Shown here one piece after another: positions 35,132 through 44,559 of a DNA stretch of 64,000 nucleotides; the first letter of the stretch is position 1; every line of letters starts with the position of its first letter. Under the pieces are notes generated by a model. That model had not been told where the DNA came from and made no database searches. It saw nothing but the letters and a program-made list of their open reading frames with translations. The DNA lies in NCBI RefSeq assembly GCF_902702915.1, contig NZ_LR738849.1, forward strand, positions 2,301,001-2,365,000, in the 5' to 3' direction. A program made the position numbers and the translations under genes. Origin of the DNA: Desulfovibrio sp. 86. Lineage in GTDB: Bacteria > Desulfobacterota > Desulfovibrionia > Desulfovibrionales > Desulfovibrionaceae.

Positions 35132-37423
35132 TTACGCCTCTTTTCCCTCTGCCTGCCGGGATTCGCGGGCGCTCTGCTGTTCACTGGCGGTGAGTTCCGC
35201 ATAAAAGACGCACTGGTTGCGCCCGCGCCGTTTGGCTTCATATGTGGCCATGTCGGCATGCTTGTACAGGTCGGTAAAGGTGCGCCCGTCAGTGGGGTCA
35301 CAGGCTATGCCCACGCTGGCGGTCAGAGCGATGTCGTCATCGTCATGGTTGCCGCATTGCAGATGCAGTTGATTGACAAGCACCATGGCGCGTTCCCGTA
35401 TCTTGTACTGGGGCATGGGCTCGGTGCAGAACACCAGAAACTCGTCGCCGCCCACGCGGCCCACAATGTCCGTGCTGCGGAAGTTGCGCCGTATGATCTG
35501 GGCCATCTGATAGATGGCCTTGTCGCCCACCGCATGGCCGAACTTGTCGTTGATGCTTTTGAAATTGTCAAAATCTATCATGAACATGGCGAAAACATCA
35601 GGCCCGAGATTGTTGTGCAGGCTCAAAAAGCGCGAGATGGCCTGCTCTGTGGCGCGCTTGTTGTGCATGCCGGTGGCGCTGTCGCGCGTGGCCTGGGTGC
35701 GTAGTCGCAGTTCAAGCTGTTTCTGCTTGTCGATGTCGGTGATGATCCCAATAATATAGACGGGTTTGCCCTGCGCGCTGATGAGATTTGAAGCCTCGAC
35801 GCGGTACCAGTGGTACAGGCCGCTGGCGTCACGCAGGCGCAGTTCCACAAGCACCTTGCTTTTACGCAGAGTGTTATGAACGTTCTTCTGAAAGTCTTTA
35901 AGAAGCTCCCTGTCATCCACATGAACGGGAATAAGACCCGGCTCGGCTTCTGGCTCAAGGATGTTGAAAACCCTTCCGAAGGTCTGGAGCCATTTGGCGG
36001 AACAGGAAAAATGCCCGCTGATAAGATTCTGCTCAAAGATGATGATGTCGTGCTGCTCCAGAATAAACTGGTAGCGCTCGTCAGAAATGCGCTTGGCCTG
36101 AATGGCTTCCTTGTTGTGCGTGATGTCGAAAACAATGCTCTGTATGTAAGCCTGCCCCGGACCGGGCTGCACGAGCGAACCTTTATGGTACAGCCAGACA
36201 AGGTTACCGTTTTTTGCGGTGGTGCGGTACTCCACATCAATGGGAATGCCTGCATCCAGTTGCTGCTGCATGGTGCGCAGCGCGGTTTCGCGGTCCGCTT
36301 CATGGATGGACAGGGCAAAATTCTCTCCAAACCTTTGCGCGAATTCTTCCGGCCGATAGCCAAGCATTTTGAGAAAATTGGGGCTGATAAACTGAAAAGC
36401 GCCATGCAGACCGGAGAACTTGATGACCCCCCCCGAAATGCTTGAGATGATGGAGCGGTAATCCTCCTGCTGGCGGCGAATGGTGCGGTTATCCCGTTGC
36501 AGGATGGTTATGATGAAAACCAGCACCAGAAGAGCCAGCACAGACATGCGCCAGGCCAGGGTGGAGGTAATGGCGTTCTGTCTGTCCACCAGATGGTCCA
36601 CGACCTCTTCCGGCAGCAGAGAGACCACCTGCAAGCCATATTTTTCAAGGGAAACGTGCGTCAGGTAATAGGCGTGATTGTCGTCCCTGATGAAACGGTT
36701 GGGACGGTTGCCCGGGTTTGCGAAAACAGCCAGCAGATGTTCCTGAAGCGAGGACGGCAGGCCCTTTTCTCCCAGTTGCGGAAACGTCTGCTCAATGTCG
36801 TAGCCAGGGGCAACGGCCCAGAACAGCAAGCGCCCTTTGTCATCAAAAACCATGTTGCTGGTCTTGTCGCCAAAGGCCCTTGTGACAAGAGTTTTTTTCA
36901 TGATACTGTCTTCAAACTCACCCAGAAGAATGGCAGTAACCTTGTCGTCCCGAATCAGGGGAACAGCTATGGCCAGCTTGGCGCCAGTGCCGTCTGAAAT
37001 GGCGCCAAACCCCGCCGTGCCGCTGAGCGCACGGAGAAACAGCTCTTTTTTATAAGTGCGCTCAAGGTTAAAGGCAGATCCGCTTTCGGAGCAGAAGCCC
37101 GTGCCGTCCAGAGCCACCAGAGCAAATTTTTTCATGCCCGCTGCGCGCAGCAGGGGGGCGTAGTGCTGCAGGCATTTGCCGGGTTGCGTGCAGGCATCCT
37201 GCGCCATGAAGTTGGCTATACTTTGCAGTTCGTTGAGTTGCAGATCGATATTCTGTCCAAATTCGTCAGCGGCACGTTGGCTCACTTCGGCAAGACGGGT
37301 GGTGATGTCCTGCGACAGGTGGCCTGTCGTTTCTTTGGTGTATTCGCGCACGATCACAAGCAGTGTTGCAAAAAACAATGCTATGCAGAGAATGGTTGTG
37401 AATGTGCTGCCCGGTTTGGCCAT
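35132..37423 (-). CDS. Membrane diguanylate cyclase with Cache, PAS and GGDEF domains
   Basis: A 763-residue sensor that makes cyclic-di-GMP. Membrane segment 1 spans about 10-26, a periplasmic dCache-like domain about 40-290, segment 2 about 296-312 (LALLVLVFIITIL), then two PAS domains (about 325-440 and 450-570) and a GGDEF domain with the active motif RVGGDEFLVF near 657. The RxxD inhibitory site (RSTD) lies exactly five residues before GGDEF, so product inhibition is expected. No EAL domain. It is divergent from trmFO. Confidence 0.93.
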   Translation of the reverse strand: MAKPGSTFTTILCIALFFATLLVIVREYTKETTGHLSQDITTRLAEVSQRAADEFGQNIDLQLNELQSIANFMAQDACTQPGKCLQHYAPLLRAAGMKKFALVALDGTGFCSESGSAFNLERTYKKELFLRALSGTAGFGAISDGTGAKLAIAVPLIRDDKVTAILLGEFEDSIMKKTLVTRAFGDKTSNMVFDDKGRLLFWAVAPGYDIEQTFPQLGEKGLPSSLQEHLLAVFANPGNRPNRFIRDDNHAYYLTHVSLEKYGLQVVSLLPEEVVDHLVDRQNAITSTLAWRMSVLALLVLVFIITILQRDNRTIRRQQEDYRSIISSISGGVIKFSGLHGAFQFISPNFLKMLGYRPEEFAQRFGENFALSIHEADRETALRTMQQQLDAGIPIDVEYRTTAKNGNLVWLYHKGSLVQPGPGQAYIQSIVFDITHNKEAIQAKRISDERYQFILEQHDIIIFEQNLISGHFSCSAKWLQTFGRVFNILEPEAEPGLIPVHVDDRELLKDFQKNVHNTLRKSKVLVELRLRDASGLYHWYRVEASNLISAQGKPVYIIGIITDIDKQKQLELRLRTQATRDSATGMHNKRATEQAISRFLSLHNNLGPDVFAMFMIDFDNFKSINDKFGHAVGDKAIYQMAQIIRRNFRSTDIVGRVGGDEFLVFCTEPMPQYKIRERAMVLVNQLHLQCGNHDDDDIALTASVGIACDPTDGRTFTDLYKHADMATYEAKRRGRNQCVFYAELTASEQQSARESRQAEGKEA

Positions 37424-37634
37424 GGATATTCCTAGATGATACTAATCGTTTTATAGTACTTTTTTTACCTGTTAAAGGGAAGAGTGCCCGGCCCTTGTGA
37501 AAAAATAATCTGTCTGTGCGCTGCGCGTGTCGCGCCGTTTTGACTTCCGGAGGCAACGGCCCGCGTTGCCCCTGGTTACGGGGTGCTTGCCATAAGTACG
37601 CTTTTCTTAGAAGCTGCCCGGCAGAGGAGATCAT

Positions 37635-38996
37635 ATGCAGAAATTGTCCGTAGCCCTGGTGGGCGGTGGTCTTGCTGGTTGTGAATGTGCCCTGCGGCTG
37701 GCCCGCAGCGGGCACGAAGTGGTTTTGTTTGAACAAAAGCCCCTCCACCGTTCCCCAGCTCACGTCAATGACAATCTGGCCGAGCTGGTTTGTTCCAACT
37801 CGCTGCGGTCGGACGAACTGACCTCCGGCGTGGGGCTGCTCAAGGCCGAAATGCGCGCCCTGGGCAGTCGCTTTATGGAGGCGGCCGATGCCTGCCGCGT
37901 ACCGGCGGGCAAGGCTCTTGCCGTGGACCGTGAGGCTTTTGCACGGCAAATGAGTCAGTTGGTGGAATCGGAAGGCAATATACGTCTTGTGCGGCATCAG
38001 GTGCAGTCTCTGGACGACACGGTGCTGGCTCCTTTCAGGGGAGAAGGGCGCGCCATTGTCGTGGCTGCCGGGCCTATGGCTTCAGACGGGCTTTCTGCCT
38101 CTCTGGCCGGAGCGCTGGGCGAAAAGCACTGCTATTTTTATGACGCCATCGCCCCCATCGTCTGGACGCACTCGTTAAATATGGATGTGGTTTTTCGCGC
38201 CTCCCGCTACGGCCAGGAAAACGGCGAGGGCGAAGGCGATTATCTGAACTGCCCCATGAGCCGTGAGGAATATGACGTTTTTTATCAGGCCCTGCTGGAC
38301 GCTCAAAAAGTGGCTGCGCACGAATTTGAGCAGGAAAAGCATTTTGAGGGCTGCATGCCCGTGGAAGCCCTGGCAGAGCGCGGCCCCCGCACCCTGACCT
38401 TCGGCCCCCTGAAGCCCGTGGGTTTTGTGGATCCCCGCACAGGACGCCGCCCGTGGGCCATTGTGCAGCTTCGTGCCGAAAATGCCAACAGCGACACGTG
38501 CAATCTTGTGGGCTGCCAGACCAAGCTGACCCAGGGGGAGCAGGCCCGCGTGTTCCGTCTGGTGCCGGGGCTGGAAAAGGTGGAATTCGCCCGTTTCGGC
38601 AGCATGCACAGAAATACCTACGTAAACGCGCCGCAAGTGCTGGCCGAAGATCTGTCGCTCAACGTGCTGCCGGGCGTGTTCCTTGCCGGACAGATCACCG
38701 GCGTGGAAGGCTATGTGGAGTCCGCCGCCAGTGGCCTGTGGTTGGCCCTGCTGCTGGACGCCCGCGCCCGGGGGGCCAGGCTGCCCACGCCCCCGGCTGA
38801 AAGCGCCCTTGGCGCCCTGATCAACCATTTGCGCACGCCTGTCAAGCGTTTTCAGCCGTCCAACGCCCATTTCGGCCTCATGCCGGAGTTGGGCGAAAGG
38901 GCGCGCAAAAAAGACCGCAAGGCTCTGTACTCCGCCCGCGCTCAGGAAGCCTTCGGCTCGTGGCTTCAAGAGGCCAGGGCCGCCGGATTGGTCTGA
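37635..38996 (+). CDS. trmFO: tRNA m5U54 methyltransferase TrmFO (folate/FAD-dependent)
   Basis: A 453-residue flavoprotein that makes the T in the tRNA T-loop using methylene-tetrahydrofolate and FAD. The N-terminal dinucleotide fold is VALVGGGLAGCECALRLA; CSNSLRSDELTSGVGLLKAE, ALAVDREAFA, and YFYDAIAPIV are family motifs, and FAGQITGVEGY-like AGQITGVEGYVESAASGLW ends the FAD site. AGAGGAG before the ATG sets the start. Confidence 0.96.
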   Translation: MQKLSVALVGGGLAGCECALRLARSGHEVVLFEQKPLHRSPAHVNDNLAELVCSNSLRSDELTSGVGLLKAEMRALGSRFMEAADACRVPAGKALAVDREAFARQMSQLVESEGNIRLVRHQVQSLDDTVLAPFRGEGRAIVVAAGPMASDGLSASLAGALGEKHCYFYDAIAPIVWTHSLNMDVVFRASRYGQENGEGEGDYLNCPMSREEYDVFYQALLDAQKVAAHEFEQEKHFEGCMPVEALAERGPRTLTFGPLKPVGFVDPRTGRRPWAIVQLRAENANSDTCNLVGCQTKLTQGEQARVFRLVPGLEKVEFARFGSMHRNTYVNAPQVLAEDLSLNVLPGVFLAGQITGVEGYVESAASGLWLALLLDARARGARLPTPPAESALGALINHLRTPVKRFQPSNAHFGLMPELGERARKKDRKALYSARAQEAFGSWLQEARAAGLV

Positions 38997-39027
38997 GTCT
39001 CCTCAGGAGGGAGCAAGCCGTGAAATG

Positions 39028-39240
39028 TCTTGTGGGGGAGGGACCCTCTTTAAACCAGACTAACTTTGAAATGTTTTACATTTCAAAGTTGTCATTCAGC
39101 CGAAAATGCGATTTGCGGCTGAATCCACGCCACGTTGTGGCGCGCTGCACCCTCGTGCAGCGTTAGAGCATGCAATTTTTTTCAAAATTGCATGCTCTAA
39201 AAAAGGGTCTCCTCCCCCACGCCCCCTCCCCCTAAAACTT
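39028..39240. repeat. G-rich hairpin repeat interrupted by a family D element
   Basis: The left arm GTGGGGGAGGGACCC (39031) and right arm GGGTCTCCTCCCCCACG (39206) are the two halves of the family G hairpin. Between them sits a family D element (39056-39202), showing insertion into the hairpin loop. Together with the next element this explains the 620-base gap before the DMT gene. Confidence 0.75.
39056..39202. repeat. Palindromic element, family D
   Basis: AACTTTGAAATG...CATTTCAAAGTT, a GCCGAAAATGCGATTTGCGGC hairpin, CCACGCCACGTTGTGGCG, GCTGCACCCTCGTGCAGCG and an end hairpin AGAGCATGCAATTT/AAATTGCATGCTCT. The same modules occur in the 61237 copy. Confidence 0.8.
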
Positions 39241-39246
39241 TTATAG

Positions 39247-39394
39247 TAGAGCATGTTAACTTTGAAAAAGTGTAAAGGCTCTAACGCGCACGACCGTGCA
39301 GCGCGTCGCAACGTGGCGATGATTCAGTCGGGAATTATGATTTTCGTCTAAGGCAAAACTTTGAAATATAAGGCATTTCAAGGTTGATCTGGCC
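39247..39394. repeat. Palindromic element, family D, degenerate
   Basis: Starts TAGAGCATGTTAACTTTG, then GCACGACCGTGCAGCGCG, CAACGTGGCG and ends in a degraded AAACTTTGAAAT...GGCATTTCAAGGTTGATCTGG. It shows the same module order as 61237. Confidence 0.7.
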
Positions 39395-39618
39395 AGGCAT
39401 AGTACAGCGAGAGTACTGGTTTGAAACGGGTGGGGGGAGCAGCCACGCCCTCCAGGCGTCGCTTCCCTCAACGTGTATCTGCTCTGCGTCCACAAAAGCG
39501 GTGACGCCGCCCGGCGGTATTTGGGGCTCTTTGCTCTGGATGCCGCCGGGCGTCTGTTTTTGGCTTGTCAGGGCGCGTGCAGCGAGGATTGGCCGCTCAA
39601 AAAAGCAGCCTGAAAGGT

Positions 39619-40539
39619 TTAATCCTGTTTTGCCGCCTTGCGCCGTGCCAGCAGCAGCCGGATATGGCCTCCCAGCATGATCAGCACCACGGAGGCGGCA
39701 ATGAGAACAATGCCCAGCAAAAGCGGCAGGCTGAAAGGCTCCTTGAAAACCAGTATGCCCACGATAACGGCGGTAACCGGCTCCAGGACGCCCAGCACCG
39801 ACGTAAGGGTGGAGCCGATGCGCTGCACGGCCAGAATGAGGGTGAAGTTGGAAATTACGGCAGTGATCACGGCCAGCAATATGGCCAGCGCCAGTTCCTT
39901 CCAGCTGCCCAGCAGTTGAAAGCTGCCGGAAGCCAGAGAATTGACCAGCGAGCAGAGCGCGCCAAAAGCCATGACATAGAAGGTCAGCATAAGGCCGGTG
40001 ACATTGGTGATGCGCGCGGCGTAAATGCTTGTGATGTAAATGGCGTTGCACACGGCCGAAGCCAGCGCCAGCATGAGACCAAAGGCGTTAATGCCCTTGG
40101 CGCTTCCCGCAGGGCCTGCCCCAGCAGGGGTCCCATTGCTGAGCAGGTATACTCCGGCAATGGCAAGAACCACGGCCACAGCCGTGATCCAGGAAAAACG
40201 CTCGTGAAAAAAGGCGATCATGATGAGCATGACCATGACCGGATAGGAAAATTGCAGCGTGGCCACGACGCCGCTGGGCAGGTGCGTGAAAGCCTCAATG
40301 AAGAGCAGGGCGGCCAGGGCATACATAAGGCTCATGCCCGCCAGTTTGAGCAGGTTGCGCCCAGACGTGTAAAAGCGCTCGCCGCGCAGTACGAGAAAAA
40401 GTCCCAGTACAATGGTAGCTATGAAAAAACGGTAAAAAAGCACTGTGGCCGGTGAAAGGCCCTGTGCCATGAGCGGCAGGCTGAACAGGGGGATGAGCCC
40501 AAAGGCGGCTGAGGAGAGCAGACTGTAAAAAAAGCCCAT
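39619..40539 (-). CDS. DMT/EamA-family transporter
   Basis: A 306-residue inner-membrane protein with ten hydrophobic segments in two EamA halves (residues about 5-140 and 150-290). MGFFYSLLSSAAFGLIPLF starts TM1; ATLQFSYPVMVMLIMIAFF and LEPVTAVIVGILVFKEPFSL are the typical half-ends with E/K pairs. Likely exports amino acids or metabolites; the substrate cannot be told. No operon partner. Confidence 0.92.
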   Translation of the reverse strand: MGFFYSLLSSAAFGLIPLFSLPLMAQGLSPATVLFYRFFIATIVLGLFLVLRGERFYTSGRNLLKLAGMSLMYALAALLFIEAFTHLPSGVVATLQFSYPVMVMLIMIAFFHERFSWITAVAVVLAIAGVYLLSNGTPAGAGPAGSAKGINAFGLMLALASAVCNAIYITSIYAARITNVTGLMLTFYVMAFGALCSLVNSLASGSFQLLGSWKELALAILLAVITAVISNFTLILAVQRIGSTLTSVLGVLEPVTAVIVGILVFKEPFSLPLLLGIVLIAASVVLIMLGGHIRLLLARRKAAKQD

Positions 40540-40671
40540 GACATCCTTCTTTATGCGCAGGTGCGCGTTTCTTGAATATCGAATAAAGTAAATTATGGCA
40601 ATGGGTTGGACGATCTTGGGAAAGCTTGTGTTTGTCTGTTTTTTCGCGTGGTTAGCGATGCAAAGGCTGAT

Positions 40672-40708
40672 AAAAACGGCCCGTTCTGTGTTATACAGAA
40701 CGGGCCGT
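40672..40708 (-). terminator. Terminator downstream of rlpA
   Basis: A perfect 14-bp stem ACGGCCCGTTCTGT/ACAGAACGGGCCGT with a 5-base loop, followed on the minus strand by TTTTTATC. It lies past the repeat element that ends rlpA. Confidence 0.8.
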
Positions 40709-40823
40709 ATGCGGGCATTCGGGTGTCGTCAGGGAAGGTACAGGGCATCGGGCCGTAGAACAGGCCGAATCTCCCCGTGACGCAACGATGTGCCGCGCCA
40801 AAATTGCTGGCGTGTGCTGACGC

Positions 40824-40951
40824 TGGAGCAGTTTACCAATGAAATGCGTTAACTGCTCTGCAAGGATTTTTCTGAAAATCCTTGGCACGAAATGTGAGAA
40901 GGCGGGCTTTTGCCTGCCGTACATGAGCATTTCAACGTGGTAAATGCCCTA
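40824..40951. repeat. TA-flanked palindromic element, family A, long form, diverged
   Basis: Ends are TGGAGCAGTTTACC and GGTAAATGCCCTA; the internal hairpins are kept. The right end gives rlpA its TAG stop. Confidence 0.85.
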
Positions 40952-41782
40952 TCGGGACTGGTCAAGCACCACTTCGGCCTCGGGGTGGGCCTGACGCAGG
41001 GCCTCATGCATGGCGGCGGCGTCAGCAAACGCGCGGAAGGGGCCGATGCGTTCGTCGCCCATGGCCGCGCTGTAGTGCACATAGTAGGCCAGGTCCGCTT
41101 GCAGGGGGGTGCCGCTTTCATCGCTGACGACTTCAAGCTCCACCTTGCCAACGCCGCGCCTGCCAAGATCAAGCTGCTTGGCTGCGGCAAAGGAAAGGTC
41201 GATGATGCGCCCGCGCACAAAGGGGCCACGGTCAGTCACGCAGACCATGACGCTTTTGCCGTTTTCCTGATCGGTAACCCGCACGACAGTGCCCATGGGC
41301 AGGGTGCGGTGGGCGGCGGTGAATGTATACATGTCATAGCTGAGGCCGCTGGCAGTGGCGCCGCCGTGCGAATCACGGCCGTACCAGGATGCCTTGCCGG
41401 CAAAAACTTCACTTTCCTGGGCGCGCTTGAGCCAGATGTCGCGGTTGTCGGCGCCCTGTTCGGAAACCTGCTTGGTTTTCGTTGAAGATTTTGCGGCCTT
41501 GCGGCTTTTTGACGATTTGTCCGAGCTGTCAGACTTGGCCGACTTGCCAGATGAGGACGCTTTTTCAGATTTGTCTGAAGATTTTGATTTTTTTGACTTT
41601 TCAGACTTGGCTGAGCGCGATTCGGACTTCTGTGACTTTTTCGAGGCGGCAGAAGCGGATACACCAGAGGAGGTATTGTCAGAAGGAGAGCTTGCTGAAG
41701 CCGCGTCGGCTTTCATGGGGGCGGTCAACAACATACATGTGACCGCAACAGCCAGCATGGAAGGCCAGCGTGAATACTTCAT
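40949..41782 (-). CDS. rlpA: Septal ring lytic transglycosylase, RlpA family
   Basis: An exported double-psi beta-barrel protein acting on naked glycan at the septum. The 277 residues have a signal peptide (MKYSRWPSMLAVAVTCMLL... ADA), a Ser/Lys low-complexity linker at about 25-105 (SEKSKKSKSSDKSEK and similar), the RlpA core ASWYGRDSHGGATASGLSYD with TAAHRTLPMGT and VCVTDRGPFVRGRIIDLS, and a C-terminal SPOR-like part. As with tkt, AAGGA abuts a first ATG, so the ATG two codons later (41782) is the better start. Confidence 0.9.
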   Translation of the reverse strand: MKYSRWPSMLAVAVTCMLLTAPMKADAASASSPSDNTSSGVSASAASKKSQKSESRSAKSEKSKKSKSSDKSEKASSSGKSAKSDSSDKSSKSRKAAKSSTKTKQVSEQGADNRDIWLKRAQESEVFAGKASWYGRDSHGGATASGLSYDMYTFTAAHRTLPMGTVVRVTDQENGKSVMVCVTDRGPFVRGRIIDLSFAAAKQLDLGRRGVGKVELEVVSDESGTPLQADLAYYVHYSAAMGDERIGPFRAFADAAAMHEALRQAHPEAEVVLDQSR

Positions 41783-42228
41783 GATCATTCCTTGGTTACT
41801 GTTCGAGGCTGCCCGGCAATGCGGACGGATCACGCCCGTGATCCTGACCCTGGAGACCTCCGATGACGGCAGATGCGCCTTGCGCCCTGAACCAGTCAGT
41901 CTCAATCAGGGAGTGCCTTTTCTTGGTGCCAAGAATATACAGTAATAAAAACTTCGGTGTCAAACAGATAAAATTTTTAATTACAGGTAGTTAGCGTAAA
42001 ACTTTTTCTAGAGAATCACTAGAGAGGCTGTAATTGGCAGTAATTATCATTTGTAAGGCCGAGATCCGGAAGCCTGATGAAGGCAAAAAAGGGCAAAATT
42101 TCTGGGATGTCATCTGGACGGCACGAGCAGATTATCTTTGCGATGATCTGAAGCCAGGAAGGCGCGGCATTAAAAAAACATGCACCCAGGGGAACCCCTG
42201 TCGTCAACTCAGACACGAACAAAGGTTT

Positions 42229-42287
42229 TAGGGGGTGGGGGCGTGGGGGAGGGACCCTTTTGCAAAAGGGTCCCTCCCCCACAAGGC
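42229..42287. repeat. G-rich hairpin repeat (family G)
   Basis: TAGGGGGTGGGGGCGTGGGG then GAGGGACCCTTTTGC/AAAAGGGTCCCTCCCCCAC. Perfect hairpin core. Of the 680-base gap between rlpA and tsaB, this and the next element are the only recognisable content. Confidence 0.85.
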
Positions 42288-42309
42288 CTTGCACCATGTT
42301 CCCTATTGC

Positions 42310-42466
42310 TAAGGAAGCCCTGATTAAAGAGCCTGCTGGAAACGCGCAGTTATTTCGTTTGGCAAGGCGCGATCTTTTTTTGAAGCAGGAGTGGACTCTT
42401 CCGTCCTCGACTGTTTCAAAAAAAGAGAAGCAACGCCGCCAAACGGAATAAATCAGCGTTTCCCTA
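42310..42466. repeat. 157-bp palindromic MITE-like element, family B
   Basis: Nearly identical to 3301-3457 and to 46219-46375, same length and orientation, flanked by TA. The right end makes the tsaB stop codon. Confidence 0.9.
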
Positions 42467-43342
42467 AATGTCGCTCTGGGGCGGGCGCTGGAGCAGGCGC
42501 TCCAGGGAGGCCGTGGCCTCTTCTCCGGTCAGGCCCTGGCGCGGAGCCAGTTGGGGCAGGTTTTCCACAGCGTCGCAGGGCCGCACGTACAGGGGTTCAA
42601 TGTCCTTGTCGTCAAAATCACCGTGACGGGCCAGCAGGCACAGGGCATTGATGTCTGGCGTTACCAGTTCGTCCAGCGTGACGATGGGCGCGCCTTCATC
42701 GGCCTTGGGGCCTGTGCCGTCCAGGGAGGGACGCATCAGATCCAGTGGGCAGAAAACAGCGGCGTTGCGTGCAAGGCCGCTGCCGCAAACCCATATGGTG
42801 CGGCTGCCAGCGGGCACGCCGTCGGGCAGGGGGGCCGTGCGGCTGGCCACGATGCGTTTGAGGGCCTCCTCCGGGGAGCACAAGTCCACTGTGCTGCCGG
42901 GCTGCGCCGGAATCATGGGGCCGTAGGACAGAAAAGACTGGCAGTGCACGAGGTTGCGCCTTGCGTGGGTCAGCACCCAGATGGTTGTGCCGAAGAGGAG
43001 CTGCCCGCGTAGCGCGGCTGTTGTGGCAAGGGCCTGCATGTAGTCCAGCCCGGCGACGGCGGCCGTGCCCGTTCTGCGCAGGGCTGCGGTTGTCGCCAGA
43101 ACAAGCCGAATGCCCGTGAAGGAGCCCGGCCCCCGCACGCAGGCAATGCGGCGGAAGCTGGTGGGTTTTATGTCCAGAGCGGCGCAGAGGCTTTCCAGCG
43201 CGGGAGCGAGAATTTCCGTGGCGCGGTCGGCTTTGTGCCATTGCTGGGAGCACAGCGTTTTTTCATCGTCGGTAACGACAATTTGCAATACGCCTTCAGC
43301 CGCGTTGAGGATAAGCTCGAGTCCGGTGGAATATTGGCTCAC
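42464..43342 (-). CDS. tsaB: tRNA threonylcarbamoyladenosine synthesis protein TsaB
   Basis: Partner of TsaD/TsaE in making t6A37 in tRNAs, an ASKHA-fold protein. The 292 residues are longer than the usual 230. N-terminal LILNAAEGVLQIVV, and the family motif RIACVRGPGSFTGIRLVLATTAALRR near residue 65, are clear. The ATG overlaps the rseP stop by 4 bases. The TAG stop is part of the adjoining repeat. This is the last gene of the cdsA-dxr-rseP-tsaB run. Confidence 0.9.
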   Translation of the reverse strand: MSQYSTGLELILNAAEGVLQIVVTDDEKTLCSQQWHKADRATEILAPALESLCAALDIKPTSFRRIACVRGPGSFTGIRLVLATTAALRRTGTAAVAGLDYMQALATTAALRGQLLFGTTIWVLTHARRNLVHCQSFLSYGPMIPAQPGSTVDLCSPEEALKRIVASRTAPLPDGVPAGSRTIWVCGSGLARNAAVFCPLDLMRPSLDGTGPKADEGAPIVTLDELVTPDINALCLLARHGDFDDKDIEPLYVRPCDAVENLPQLAPRQGLTGEEATASLERLLQRPPQSDI

Positions 43343-44559
43343 GATCCGCTCCCGAACCAGCCGGCGCTTTTGACGATGCGCCAGAGGTCATTGTAGGTGG
43401 CCAGCAGCATGAGGGCGACCAGCAGGGCCAGACCGGCCCGCATGGCGTATTCCTGCACCCTGGCGTTGACCGGGCGGCGGAAAATCATTTCCCACAGGCA
43501 GAAGACAATCTGGCCGCCGTCAAGCACGGGAATGGGCAGGAGGTTCAGTACCCCGAGGTTGATGCTGATGAGCGCGGCCAGGGCCAGCAGCCCGGCTATG
43601 CCTTCATGGGCCTGTTTGCCCACCATCTGCATGATCATGATGGGCCCGCCCACCTGATCCAGGGGAACCACCCTTTCAACCAGTTTTACAAAACTTTTCC
43701 AGGTCAGGGCAAGCATATCCGAGGCCTGGGACGCGCCTGCCGCAGCCGCACCCCAGAATCCGTGCTGCACAAGGCGCACCGCGCCCGTGTTGCGTATGCC
43801 CACAAGCCAGGCTTTTTCATCTTCGCCGAAGATGGTTTTTCTCACGGACATTTCAGGCCGGATTTCAACGGTCATGATGCTGGGGGGGAGATTGCCCTGG
43901 CCGGATGCGGCATCTGCCGTTGTGTTTGCAGTAGTTTCGGCACCGGATGTTCCGGCAGGGGCGGTGGACTGGCCGTCCTCGCCTTCCGCGCCATTGACGG
44001 CGGCTTTGTGGGGGCGCTCAAGAACAACGCTGAGCGGCTGTCCGTTGCTGCGGGCAATGGCGCGGGTCATGTCGTCCCAGGCAACGATGGGCTGGCCGTC
44101 AATGCGCACGATGGTGTCGCCAGCCTGCACGCCCGCCTTGGCGGCGGGGCCGTTTTCCACCAGTCCGCCCACCTGCGGCAGCAGCAGGGGCGTGCCCCAG
44201 CCAAAGGCCAGAATCCAGCACAAGAGCCATGCCAGCAGCATGTTGGCCACGGGGCCTGCGGCCACAACCAGCAGGCGCTGCCAGGCTGGCCGCAGCGAGA
44301 AGCTTTCTTCCCGTGTGAAGCCTTCGGGCAGTTCGCTGTCCTCCTGCTCGCCCACCAGGGCCACGTAGCCGCCCAGGGGAACCAGGGACAGGGCATATTC
44401 GGTCTTGCCCCATGTGCGCTTGAGAATTTTGGGGCCAAAGCCCAGAGAAAAGGTGGAAACTCCCATGCCCAGGCTGCGGGCCACGGCAAAATGCCCCAGT
44501 TCGTGAAAGAAGATAAGGCCGCCAAGGACAAGGGATACAGCTATAATGGTTATCAGCAT
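43339..44559 (-). CDS. rseP: Site-2 zinc metalloprotease RseP
   Basis: An inner-membrane protease that cuts transmembrane anchors such as anti-sigma factors. The 406 residues contain the zinc site HELGH at 20-24 in the first membrane segment, a PDZ domain (about 115-250, VQAGDTIVRIDGQPI) carrying an unusual Gly/Ala/Thr-rich insertion (AGTSGAETTANTT), and the second site LDGGQ near 350 with NLLPIPVLDGGQ. It overlaps dxr by 7 bases upstream and tsaB by 4 downstream. Confidence 0.95.
   Translation of the reverse strand: MLITIIAVSLVLGGLIFFHELGHFAVARSLGMGVSTFSLGFGPKILKRTWGKTEYALSLVPLGGYVALVGEQEDSELPEGFTREESFSLRPAWQRLLVVAAGPVANMLLAWLLCWILAFGWGTPLLLPQVGGLVENGPAAKAGVQAGDTIVRIDGQPIVAWDDMTRAIARSNGQPLSVVLERPHKAAVNGAEGEDGQSTAPAGTSGAETTANTTADAASGQGNLPPSIMTVEIRPEMSVRKTIFGEDEKAWLVGIRNTGAVRLVQHGFWGAAAAGASQASDMLALTWKSFVKLVERVVPLDQVGGPIMIMQMVGKQAHEGIAGLLALAALISINLGVLNLLPIPVLDGGQIVFCLWEMIFRRPVNARVQEYAMRAGLALLVALMLLATYNDLWRIVKSAGWFGSGS

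Noticed and set aside
39335-40051. Minus-strand frame running from the DMT gene into the repeats
   Set aside because: It is in another frame of a clear transporter and continues into repeat DNA.
40595-40780. Possible 61-residue plus-strand peptide beginning MAMGWTILGKLVFVCFFAWL
   Set aside because: No ribosome site, and its second half is the rlpA terminator hairpin and repeat DNA.
42034-42231. Possible 65-residue gene in the rlpA-tsaB gap
   Set aside because: No ribosome site, no recognisable domain, and it ends at a G-rich hairpin repeat.
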